From positions 1 through 56,600 of the forward strand of contig JASWJB010000293.1 of assembly GCA_032433595.1 (NCBI GenBank): DNA of 56,600 nucleotides. The letters are read 5' to 3'. Position 1 is the stretch's first letter. Every line of letters starts with the position of its first letter. Position numbers and translations under genes: made by a program. A model generated the notes under the pieces. The model searched no databases and had not been told where the DNA came from. It worked only from the letters and a program-made list of their open reading frames with translations. The DNA is from Conoideocrella luteorostrata (lineage: Eukaryota > Ascomycota > Sordariomycetes > Hypocreales > Clavicipitaceae). This document shows, in pieces, positions 1 to 10,662 of this stretch.

Positions 1-2312
1 GGTGTTGTTTTTTTTTTTTTTGCAAGTGCCTTGCCTTGTTTCAACGTACCTCTGAGCTGCCTATCCGCTCAAAGTGGTTTCTTGCGCAAGCCTAGATAGG
101 TTTGGCGCACATGAGCTTCTTCGTTCTGATGCGGTGATGGAACGGTCGTCGTGCTGGTGGCGGGTGATGAGGAGCAAGGTTTCGACTGTGACCCGTGGGA
201 AATTTATTGGCTGGATCACGTGACATAGTTGCGTTCGGTTTGGCTTCAACGGTTATTTATATATATTTTCCAGAGAAATATCTGTAAGACACCAACCAAG
301 TAGTGTGTAGCTATGATGTACATAAATTTCGAATGTTATGTCCAGAGGTTCTAATAGGCCATAAACCGCGTATCAAAAGTATAGTGGTTCGGCGCCGTGA
401 TGCCCTGCTGTCTGTGCCACCTTCTGCATCATCACCAGCTGCCTAGCCCCGGTGGTCCGCACTCGGCGCCGTTACCCGGATCTCGCGCATGAAAGCTCGC
501 CGGATCAGCACAAAATGCCGCACCGCTACCAAACTTAAGGCCTCCTACTGAATTTTGGTTGCACGGCTTGTGTTCTCAATACAGGGTCCAAGTGACATCT
601 TGAATTTGCTGCAACATTGTCTTCATGAAGTCTCACTTGAGGGGTCAGCGATTTTGGCATTATCTAGCTCATCGATTACGATGTGTCTGTGTATCTGTAT
701 ACAGTGGTGCATATATAATACGATACGTGTGGCGTATATTCGGACGCATCAACCGGTCAGCTTGCTCAGCCTAATTAATACAGTATACGGAGTACTCCGG
801 CTTTCCTTTAAAGCTTACTCCGTACTTACTCCGTACTCCGTACGGAGTACATTCTATTGTACTAATTGGCTGAGCAAGTTTACTGGTTGACACGTCCCAT
901 CATTTCAAATGCTATCCTCAATAACCGGAGAGTTCCATTAACCGATTGTATGTCCGACGCCTCATCCCGCCTGCTCCGGCCTATCGCGATGCCACCAGCC
1001 ATGGGTCATGAATACGGATTGGGCGGAGCGATGTGGTCCGGACGACGTTTCCAAGTGCATGCTCTCTGCGGTCATCAAGATACGGTCCGCCTCCACTACG
1101 TGATGGTTTGCGACCCACCGAAAACTGCGAAAGCTGGAACCAAGGCTAGAGCTCGGCGCAACGCCAACTGGGTATTGTGTGTGACTCTGATTCGTGGGGG
1201 CATCCATATTACTTCTTTCCGCCTTGATTCGGCGAGGCGAGCCAGAAGTTGAAACTGAGCGGCGTCTTCACAGCACACGGCTAAGAGCTGTAATGACTGT
1301 AGCGGCTGTGATACGTTTCGTTCGTTGCGCAACAACATGGATACTGCACTGTCACATTAGAGTTTTTCTTGCTTTTCTGTGATACGCACTATTGGCATCC
1401 GGCCATTCCGCGCTACGTTACGAGATCACGGCCCTTTTGTCAGGAACATTGCCAAGCACTACCATGACACATTTGAATGGACGAACATCTGCTGCAGCGC
1501 TGCGGTCTAGGCCGGCCGTTACATTGGCAGTGCTGGCCGTGATGAGCCATAGTACATTGATCGTCGAGGCTTGTAATCAATGATGGCATGTCAAATAGGT
1601 ATGTATTGGCGTGCCGGACTTTGGCACTTTGCAAGCTCAGGCCAAGACTAGTGTCCGGATGCCATGCTGCACGAATGATGTTATAGAAGTGAATATGCAG
1701 CCGGGGCACGGATACGGGATACAATGCGTGCTTCACGACGGTATTGTAATGGGTTTGTAAACCATAACCAAGGGCAAGTGGTCCGTATTGTTGGCCGTAG
1801 TAAGGTAAGTACCCAGATGGTCGAAAAATCTTGGTGGAAGGCACCAAGGGAGGTACCACTACCGTTACAAATCATCACACATCTCCGTACTACCCGCTGG
1901 ATAATAATAAAGCATACAATATTACTTATAAATTTTTAATGCCATTTACAAATTGCCGCAAGCCACAAGTCATTGAGGACGGATGGAAAAGATGGATGCA
2001 AAGCTGCATTGAGAACGGCCGCGCCGGACCTTGATGACGATGATTTGCCCGACCCGCCAATCAATGACTTCTACCCGCTTTTCTGGGCCACGCCAAAACT
2101 TCTTGAGCGTCAGTTTCCCGGAACGACGAGGTTGGCATCTCCTGTGTGTCGTCCCCAATCTCTCGACCCCCGTTATAATTCTCTCATCCCGCCCGCCCGC
2201 CACACTTCTTCCGTAGGCTTAAAACTTGGTCTTCTTTTTTTCTTTCCCATTACATGCTACCTTTCCCGCTCCAAGAGACTTCCCAGCGAACACACAATAC
2301 GACAACGCCATC
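1..2312. other. Intergenic region, no gene recognised
   Basis: No ORF here resembles a known protein, and the open frames overlap on both strands without splice logic. It contains a poly-T run at about 9-22 and a cluster of the TACTCCGTAC/GTACGGAGTA element at 786-850. The last few hundred bases, with a pyrimidine-rich stretch at about 2160-2280, are the likely promoter and 5' UTR of the gnd1 gene that starts at 2313. Confidence 0.6.
786..850. repeat. Cluster of TACTCCGTAC palindromic elements
   Basis: Three copies lie close together: TACGGAGTACTCCGG at 786-800, TACTCCGTAC at 816-825, and at 827-850 two direct TACTCCG units that run into an inverted GTACGGAGTAC half. The 827-850 copy can fold into a hairpin. 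The same core recurs at many other noncoding places in the window. Confidence 0.85.
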
Positions 2313-4438
2313 ATGTCTGGCCCCGTGTAAGTGCTTCCCTTGTCAGCAGACAGACAGCCCCTCCATCACTTCACCAAGATCTTTTGCTCCTCTGCCCCGC
2401 CACCCCGCCCTAAAGTCTGCTTTGCACTATGACCTCAATTCCCGCACCTCTACAGCGGCCATCGCGGCCAGTCGTTGGTGTTTTCGCTGCGAATTGCTGA
2501 GCATTGCTTGGGATGGTCATGTGCGCAGCACAGCCGACAGAGCTCGCGGGGCCTTTTTCTCATCCTAGATACCCGGCTCATGATCTCGAGATAGCGCTCG
2601 CCTCGCGAGTCTCAAGCTTGGTGGCGCCGAACAACTTCGCCAGCCCCCTTCAACCGCCTCAAGTCTCCTGTCCGATCAAACTTCAAGAAATGCTGACAAT
2701 GCTCCAAGTGCGGATTTGGGCCTCATCGGCCTCGCTGTCATGTAGGTTTACACCTCCCCGGGAATGCTCACTGTCCATTCGATTTCGAGCTTTTCCTCCA
2801 CCCCACGTCTCCTGTAGTCTTGGTGTGCTGACAGCTTTTCATAGGGGACAGAACCTTATCATGAACATGGCCGATCACGGCTTCACCATCTGCGCTTTCA
2901 ACCGAACTGTCTCCAAGGTCGACCGATTCTTGGAAAATGAGGCCAAGGGCAAGTCCATCGTTGGAGCCAAGAATGTTGAGGAGTTTGTTAGCAAGCTCAA
3001 GTCCCCTCGTCGTGTCATGCTGCTTGTCCAGGCTGGTCAAGCTGTTGATGATTGGATTGAGAAGCTTTTGCCCCTCCTAGAGAAGGGTGACATCATCATC
3101 GATGGTGGTAACTCTCATTTCCCCGACTCCAACCGCCGCACCCAGTATCTCTCCGGCAAGGGGATCCGATTCGTTGGTTCTGGTGTTTCCGGAGGTGAGG
3201 AGGGTGCCCGATATGGTCCTTCTCTGATGCCTGGCGGTAGCGAGGAGGCCTGGCCTTACATCAAGGATATTTTCCAGAGCATCGCCGCCAAGAGCGACGG
3301 CGAGGCCTGTTGCGAGTGGGTTGGTGACGAAGGTGCCGGCCACTACGTAAAGATGGTTCATAATGGTATTGAATATGGTGACATGCAGCTCATCTGCGAG
3401 GTATGTCAACTAAGCCGCTTCACCATATCTCCACAGAACATTCCGGAGCTTGTATGTATAGAGCTAATCTATGTTTTCGACTAGGCATACGACATCATGA
3501 AGCGTATCCTTGGTCTCTCCAACAAGGAGATCGGCGATGTTCTCGCCAAATGGAACACGGGTGTCCTGGACTCTTTCCTGATCGAAATTACTCGCGACAT
3601 TATGTACTACAACGATGAGGACGGCAAGCCACTCGTTGAGAAGATCCTTGACCAAGCTGGGCAGAAGGGTACTGGCAAATGGACTGCTGTCAATGCTTTG
3701 GACTTGGGAATGCCCGTCACTTTGATCGCCGAGGCCGTCTTGGCCCGATGCTTGTCCGGCATCAAGCCTGAGCGTGCTGAGGCTTCCACGAAGCTCCAGT
3801 ACGTTGCTCGTGGCAGCAGCAAATTTGAGGGCAACAAAGAGCAGTTCCTGGGTGACCTAGAGCAGGCTCTGTATGCTTCTAAGATCATTTCTTACGCCCA
3901 GGGTTTCATGCTGATGCAAGAGGTATGTTCTCTCTCATAAATCGTTGAACCAAATAACAGGAATTGCATCATCGGCTAATTTCAAACCCTTAACAAGGCC
4001 GCCAAGGAATATGGCTGGAAGTTGAACAAGCCTTCCATTGCCCTCATGTGGCGTGGTGGCTGTATCATTCGATCCGTCTTCTTGAAGAATATCACTGCCG
4101 CTTACCGCAAAGAACCTGATCTGCTCAACCTTCTGTTCGACGACTTCTTCAACAAGGCTATTCACACTGCTCAGCCTGGCTGGAGAGAAGTTGTCTCCAA
4201 GGCCGCCGAGCTTGGCGTTCCCACTCCCGCTTTCTCCACTGCCCTGTCATGGTTCGACGGTTACCGCACCAAGGACTTGCCCGCCAATCTGCTTCAGGCT
4301 CAGCGTGACTACTTCGGTGCCCATACTTTCCGTATCAAGCCTGAGTATGCCAGCGACAAGTACCCCGAGGGTCAGGACATTCACGTCAACTGGACCGGCC
4401 GCGGTGGTAACGTCTCCGCATCTACCTACCAGGCGTAA
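2313..4438 (+). CDS. gnd1: 6-phosphogluconate dehydrogenase, decarboxylating
   Basis: This is the NADP-dependent oxidative decarboxylase that makes ribulose 5-phosphate in the cytosolic pentose phosphate pathway. Exons are 2313-2326, 2709-2741, 2845-3400, 3485-3922 and 3998-4438, giving 493 aa, the usual length. The first two exons are only 14 and 33 nt; together they encode MSGPVADLGLIGLAVMGQN, the Rossmann dinucleotide-binding start, which supports both. Later come NRTVSKVDRF, the substrate-binding GSGVSGGEEGAR, and the catalytic lysine in YVKMVHNGIEYGD. The helical C-terminal domain ends with the tail expected of the family (NWTGRGGNVSASTYQA). Intron 1 is 382 bp, long for this window, and may carry regulatory sequence. 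Identity is firm. The microexon borders rest on codon continuity, since every junction restores frame. Confidence 0.96.
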
Positions 4439-5118
4439 ACTGGCAAGATGAGTGCGAATTAGGAGGGAAATGGGAATGAAACGGCAATTCATAAGATGTG
4501 AAGGATGACGAATGCAAGGGATATGTGGCACGACCTACAAAAAAGATGTTGGCGCGCCAACAGAGCAATAGGCTCTCATATAACGCAGTCAAGCTGAGAG
4601 TCAAAATATTCCAGTAGCTACTCGCTCATATTTTGACATCGCAATATCCAAAAACTTTTGATGCTATACAGCAACTGAATGCGAGCTAGTTTGGTCACTC
4701 TACTCTGTACTCCGTATGGGGGGTACTATTTACTACGTAGCGTACTCCGTACTCCGTATGGTACATGTGAAACGCCAGGACGAAAGACGAACATAGTTAG
4801 TGCTAGCGAGAACGGATGTAGGCCCACCTTTGTCCTGTCGTACGGAGTGTCCTGATTGGCCAACACCGGTGCGTCCTCGTCGCGAGGAAATTTGGGTCCA
4901 TGGCGCGCGCAAGGACAACTGCAAACACCACCTTTTGTCAACTCCATCCATCACCATCCATCCACCTCAAGCGGTCGCGCCGCCTCATCAGGCCCATCGC
5001 CAATCATCGACAGGGCTAAACGCCGACCTTCTCAGATTGGAAGCAAAGCTTTGCGACACGATTCTTCTTCACAACTACATTCGTCGGCAGCACGCAGGAT
5101 ACTGCGCTTTCAATCAGG
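4439..5118. other. Intergenic region with three palindrome-element copies
   Basis: This stretch holds the gnd1 3' region and the SSR4 promoter and 5' UTR. Copies of the TACTCCGTA element lie at 4708-4716, 4743-4758 (two overlapping units) and 4841-4848 (TACGGAGT). Open frames at 4800-5164 have no recognisable product and are taken as untranslated leader. Confidence 0.6.
4708..4758. repeat. TACTCCGTA element copies
   Basis: Single TACTCCGTA at 4708-4716 and a tandem TACTCCGTACTCCGTA at 4743-4758, between gnd1 and SSR4. A partial TACGGAGT follows at 4841-4848. Confidence 0.8.
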
Positions 5119-7500
5119 ATGGCGCAACAAGATCCTAGCCACAGTGTCCCAAATGACCTGGTGAGTTATTCCCATCTGTCACGGCATTCCACCTTGGCAT
5201 GCTGCTAAACATCGGCTTAGATGTCCCATGTGCACCTGGTTTCCTCGTATCGGTACCCAACAATGCCTCGCCTGGACCTCAATGAGGTTGCCAAATGGCT
5301 CATGAATGCCCCCCAGATCGCCAGAGACCGAGCTCCATTCTTCTGGACATACCTTGACAAACCTGCCGACGGCACTATTTTACTGACTTGGCAGCCCCTG
5401 CAAAGATTGGGAAGCAACTTCGCTACCGACGGTTTCGTATGGGCACCTCCTGAGCAGGTGTACAAGCATGATTTACTCAATGGACTGGTAAGCGAGACAC
5501 AACGTGGTGATGCTGTTACTTTACTTCTTTTATATATGCATTTATATATAAACCTCTCACTACTAACACGGAGACAGTTGCTGGAGATTTATTATCTCAA
5601 AGCTGGCTACATCCCTGGAGAACAGTACGCGATGCACGCCCGACGACGATTCCGACTAGTTCCCGCTCCCGGCCATCCCAATCCACCGCAGCTTGATTTG
5701 AGTTTATACATCGTTCACTATGGTCCTTCCGAGCAGAATGATCGCGTTCCCGCAGCAATGGTTCCTTATGACGATCGTGTGAATTCCATCATGATGCAAC
5801 GGGGGTTTCTTCTCCGTGGGGGCCAAATTCGCCGAAAAGAGTTCATGCTTTCTGATCGTGTTAACTGGCCGTCGCTCCCAGAGTTGACTCGGCAGCAGAT
5901 GGGGCCACAAATGACTCCAAGAGGCGTTCCCCAGCAGATGGCATATTCCGGGCCTCAACCAGCCTCTGGGCCCCCTACCAAGCGTGCCCGGCATTCCTCA
6001 GGCCAGAGCCAACAGCCATCTGCCCCAGGCGCACAACCAGATACAGCCTTTGATGACGATGAAGACGTTTCGAGAGGCGACTTATTCGATCACCTGACTC
6101 CTAGAGAGATTTCACTTAGTCGCTATCAACAAAATCACGAGTGGATGGAGGAGATTCTCTCCTCGGCATACAGAATAGGGCAAATCCAACCTTCAGATCT
6201 TAACCTCGGTCTCAAGGGTGAATTATCATCTCTGACGGAGGGAATTTTCACCGCTCAAGGCGGTGACGTATTTACGCAATCTCCTGACAAACCTTACGTC
6301 GGCCGTCTAGATGAGGGATTAGCTGATGAGTTCCGGAAGCGAGTTGAGAAACATGTAGAATCAACCCAAGCTGAAATCAAGAGGCTGGAAGAAGAGCACG
6401 CCGAATTCATGGCCAGCTTAAAAACAAGTTCCCTTCTGAAGGTCAAGGAAAAGGAGCTCCGTTCGATATCTGACCCCCCTGCCCCTGAGGTTTTCAAGAC
6501 GGAGGACCGGATGGATACGGGAGAAGAGGATCGCAAATCAGCGACATCATCAACCAAAACACCATTCGACGATATCTTGAAAGACGTCGAGGCCGTCATT
6601 GGCCGCAAAATTGACGTCCATCCCCGTGTTGAGCGTATCCAGGACGGTGGATATCAACAGCCAGCACCTAAAGAGCCCACTCCCGCCCCGAACACACAAA
6701 TGTCTCGGCAGGCATCACAGTCGGGTTCGCAGAATAGTGGCCTCATGGTTGGAGATTCCGACATGGACATGGGGGACACGGCGGCCGGCCTATTGGACCA
6801 GATGCATACCGGCTTTTCAGCCATGTCAACACCAGTTAACAATTTCCCAACACCGCAGGCACAGCCCTCAGCCGCACATTCGAACGCTCCCACGCCGTCA
6901 AATGCTAATAACGCGCCTTCCCCGGCGCCCCCTGCTACAGCACCAGTAGTTCATGCTGTGCCTACACCACCTGTAGCTGCACAATCGACCGATGACGTCG
7001 ACATGTCAGGAACAGATGCCATTGTCAGAACGCACACAACAGATTCGGCGCCAGACCAGGGGACTGGGAGTGGGGACTGGGTGGTCGTACCTAAAGGTGG
7101 TGCATCTCCTGGCGACGATGCGCAAGGCTCCACACCAACGGGCGCGGCAGACCGCATCGCGCCCAAGACTGCAGTTGGATCTGAAGCAATGAGTGGAGGG
7201 AGTGAACAGCAAAAGCCGGCTGCAGCCGCTGCGAAGCCTTCTTCGTCAGCCGCTACTCCTGCTGTCACAGACGGCGGATCTGCCAGCTTCGATCAGAATG
7301 ATTTCAGCTCCTTGGGCGATTTGGACACGGCAGGCGATGCCATGGCTGGGTACGATGCACCCGACTTGGATGGCTCAGCTGGTGGCCTGGGTGACGGCCT
7401 CGACTTGCAGATGGACATGGAAGACTCTGCATTTGGTGACGCATTCCACGGAGTTGACTCGTCAGGGACGCCAGGCGATACTCAAATCCAAGACATGTAA
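5119..7500 (+). CDS. ssr4: SWI/SNF and RSC remodelling complex subunit Ssr4
   Basis: This is a subunit of the SWI/SNF and RSC chromatin remodelling complexes, described in fission yeast and widespread in filamentous fungi. Exons are 5119-5160, 5221-5487 and 5578-7500, giving 743 aa. The N-terminal Ssr4 domain (about residues 10-200) shows VHLVSSYRYPTMPRLDLNEV, WTYLDKPADG, LLEIYYLKAGYIPGEQYA, and FLLRGGQIRRKEFML. A Gln/Pro-rich stretch, a coiled-coil segment (residues about 340-400) and a long Ala/Pro/Ser tail follow. An acidic end (about 720-740) may be an activation-type surface. The start at 5119 was chosen because MAQQDPSHSVPNDL splices onto MSHVHL as in relatives. The second intron (5488-5577) is 90 bp, has a TACTAAC branch site and no in-frame stop, so an unspliced message would still be open. 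Confidence 0.92.
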
Positions 7501-8288
7501 TGAACTTGCCCCATCGGGCGAGCGCAATGGAGAATATTTAAATCAGGGAAGAAGTGTCACGAGCTTCATAAAACGGAGAGCGGCGTGATATTTGCCAAAC
7601 TGCTAAATGTTCCGGCAGTCGATGGTCTCTTGATCTATAGCTCTTCTTGTGTACGCGTCAAACTTTTAATCTGTATTCTATCTAGGCAGACTGGGCCTGA
7701 TGTATGAGGGAATTGACTTGAGTCTATTTATTTAAAGTCCGGTCAAGTTCGGTCAAGTTCGCGTGCATGGAAGGTTGCGCCGCTTCTTTTAGTGGGACAA
7801 TAACTATTACAGACCCGTTATGTGGAAAATTCAAGTCACCCAGGTACGGTCCACGGACAGCTCAGCTCAACTTTTACTTGGATGCTAGCTTTCGGCAGCA
7901 GTTTAAGATGAGGGAGGGAATGCAGGAAAGGAGAAAGCGACGAAACGGTGGCCAAGCGCTTAGTATTTCACCGCTGAACGTTCTTGGAAGGAATAAAGCT
8001 GGCCAGCCTTCCGGGGCGGCCGCGCGGCTCCAAGTGAAGCGGTTTGATCGTCTCACATTCGTTACAGAATCTCAGCCCCATTTAGCAAGTTTACGACAAC
8101 TAAAGCTATTCGTGCCACGTAGTTAAATCTCATCGACACAAATATGAATGTTTTCAATGGAAGTAAAAAGTATTAAGCAGGCATATTATCAAAATAGTAT
8201 TGGACTGTCACCAGTCAAATGCCGTTCCCGAATGGCAGGCACCTCGACCTTCCCTTATCCACATGGCAACAGTCTCCTTCTATACTCC

Positions 8289-8356
8289 ATACTCCGTTCT
8301 CCGTACGGAGTACGCGCACACTGAAAACCGTGCCGTTTCACCTTCACTACTCCGTA
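8289..8356. repeat. TACTCCGTAC palindromic element copies
   Basis: ATACTCCGTT (degenerate) runs into TCTCCGTACGGAGTAC at 8298-8313, an inverted repeat. A further TACTCCGTA lies at 8348-8356. Confidence 0.8.
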
Positions 8357-8420
8357 AAATTTCTACAAGCCAACCAATCCCCCTTGCGGCTAGGCCACAA
8401 AATCCCTAGCCACGCCAACC

Positions 8421-8446
8421 GCAGCAGCAGCAGCAGCAGCAGCAGA
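8421..8446. repeat. CAG trinucleotide microsatellite
   Basis: About eight CAG units in a row, in sequence not assigned to any gene. In one frame it would read as poly-Ser, but no supported CDS covers it. Confidence 0.8.
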
Positions 8447-8899
8447 GCGACCACATTCGAGGAACGAGCTGTCCCATTGTTTCAAATCTAACCTACCAAA
8501 GTGGGTGACTTGCTGTGCGCAAACATTATTTGTGCATGACATCAGATGGCCGTGTCGGCGGCTTCAGACTGAGGATGTCGCGGATTTGTGCTTCGGGTAC
8601 GAGCTGTGTTGAGCACGGAAAGGGTTTGTCTTATCAATGGGGCTTGTTTGACTCGTTCTTTTTTTTGTTTTGTTTTGCAGGCTGTTCTTTTTTTGGAATG
8701 GGCCAAAACGTCTGATGTTGCTGGCATTTTCTGTTCTCTGTTCAGCTTCTCCCATTTCGCTGGTTCTTGGAGGTGACCTCAACGTGGACTCTGCATAGCA
8801 TTTATCTTTTTTTTTTTTTTTTCCTTATGTCTGGACGCTCAAGCGTTTGATACACCCAAACCTCGTTGTAATACAGACAGTCGGTAGATTCTCCAGACG

Positions 8900-10234
8900 A
8901 TGCGCCTGCACTGTTGTCTGGCCGTCTTGGCTGGCATTGCCACCACCACCGATGCACAATTCACGAGCCCTCCAAAGGCGTCGTTCCTGGAAGCTGGAAG
9001 ACCCATTGACATCAAATGGAATACGACAGGTCTCGTGGCCCCCGTGTCAATCGATTTAGTGTCTGGCGGCGTTGGCGGTCAAGCAGTCGTTGCGCAGCAA
9101 GTAGCAGGTACGAACGAATTCATTGAAAAATAATCTCAGCATTGTCAAAACTAACAGTCCACAACAGTCAGTATACAGAATATTGGCATTCTGAATTGGA
9201 CGCCAGATAATAGTATCGTCGCCCTGCCAAGCTTCGTAATGGTCATTACCGACGCTGCGGGGCGAGTTGTCGTGTCGGAGGAATTTGTTATTGCATCACT
9301 CGTGAAGCAGCACGGATTTGCGACACAGGTTGGTACTAATGTCTTGACGGGTGCAGATGACAGTGGCGTCGTTGCTACACGGACTGTCATATCGGCGAGC
9401 CAGGTGCTTTTGCCGCTACCAACGCAACCCATCAAAATACACATGTCGGGAACGCAAGTATTAGACACGCCGATGACGGGTGTGGATGAACTGGCGCCTA
9501 CTTCTTCAGCAGGTGGGGGTGGCGGGTTGAAGCCTCTTCCTGGCTTGGACGCTCAGAAGCAGTTGGGGGAGCTGAAGCCGCTCCCAAACGTTGCCGTGGA
9601 ATCTATCGCTTCGTCCATAACTGCCGCGCAGCCTCAAAGCACAGAAACAGCAACGACGACTAAACTCGGCGGGAAAAATTCCACGACTGATGGAAAGAAT
9701 AATACCCCCGGTGCCAAAAAGGGAGACATGAACAAAGGAGGCAAGGCCAATACTTCAAAGAACATGCAGAGTAGACCCAAGAGCAACCCGAAAAAACCAA
9801 TGGTGAAGCGCGACCTCGAGCAAGTCTCTGGCGCTTCGACACAAGAGGAGCGGATCCTACGCCGAGGGACCGACCTACAAGGCGCCATTGTCACTCTCGT
9901 GGCTGCCATTCCGACGGATGAAAACCTACCCAGACCTACAAGATCCCCTAGCCAGAACTTCAACGAGAAATATAAGGATTCCATTCCCGGTGGCCCGAAT
10001 AACGGCAACTTGCTTTCTCGACCACCAGGAGCAGATACCACCATATCCACATCCATCAGTCCAACACGTGTAGGGGCTGGTGCGGGAGCCAAGGAGACGT
10101 CCATTGGGGGTGGAAATCATGACAAGAGCAATGGAGATTCATCAAGTCAAAACATGCGAAGCGTATCAGCGAGATTTAAGCCAAGAATACAAACGGTGAT
10201 CTTTGGGTTCCTTGCCAGCATTTTACTTCTTTAG
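8900..10234 (+). CDS. GPI-anchored Kre9/Knh1-like cell-surface protein
   Basis: This is a predicted secreted wall or membrane protein. Exons are 8900-9107 and 9168-10234, giving 424 aa. MRLHCCLAVLAGIATTTDA is a signal peptide. Mature residues about 20-115 form the Ig-like Kre9/Knh1 N-terminal domain: FTSPPKASFLEAGRPIDIKW, then after the splice GILNWTPDNSIVALPSFVMV. A Ser/Thr/Pro/Lys-rich low-complexity region follows, then a hydrophobic tail (VIFGFLASILLL) that ends the protein, as in GPI attachment signals. The intron has a CTAAC branch site and restores the reading frame. Kre9-type proteins act in beta-1,6-glucan assembly, but this domain is also common in fungal surface proteins of unknown role. 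It lies tail to tail with a chitinase, 428 bp apart. Confidence 0.85.
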
Positions 10235-10662
10235 AGTTCGTAAAGTAAAGCATTTGTCGGTTGCATTAGTTGCGTGGAGTTCAGGGCATAGAGCTTGGAT
10301 CACTGCTGGCGGTGTATGCGATGGGATTGTGATGCCTCTTGTATGATGGAATAGTCCACGGTTCATATTTAACGATTCATTGCGTTGCGAGTATCAAAAG
10401 AGCGAGAGTATTCTAGTTAATTTGTTACGTAAAAGACAAGTACAACCCCCAGTGAGGTGATTCCCCAGAAGCTTGACAGGGGAACAACACTGTGATCCGC
10501 CAAGAAGCGATTCATTTCATCCCATCTAGCCATATTACAACGCCGCTGCTAAAAATTTCCAGACATTTCTTCCCATTATATTCGCTAGTTCGACCAGCGA
10601 ACCCTGTTCATCGTCAAATTAGTTAAAGAACCTGTTGCGATTATATCCTTTCAACTCCTTGT
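10235..10662. other. Convergent 3' intergenic region
   Basis: The shared downstream region of the Kre9-like gene (+) and the chitinase gene (-). No gene or repeat was seen. Confidence 0.6.

Larger units (their letters stand above)
7501..8899. other. Intergenic region, no gene recognised
   Basis: It holds the SSR4 3' region and the promoter of the wall-protein gene. Repeat content: a CAG tract at about 8421-8446, palindrome-element copies at about 8289-8313 and 8348-8356, and a poly-T run at about 8807-8822 shortly upstream of the next gene. A 119-codon frame at 7767-8126 has no recognisable domain. Confidence 0.6.

Noticed and set aside
555..1252. Overlapping plus-strand ORFs of 111 and 128 codons
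   Set aside because: No domain, signal peptide or splice pattern, and they run through the palindromic repeat cluster.
7767..8126. 119-codon plus-strand ORF downstream of SSR4
   Set aside because: No domain and no conserved-looking segments; it lies in the 3' flank of SSR4.
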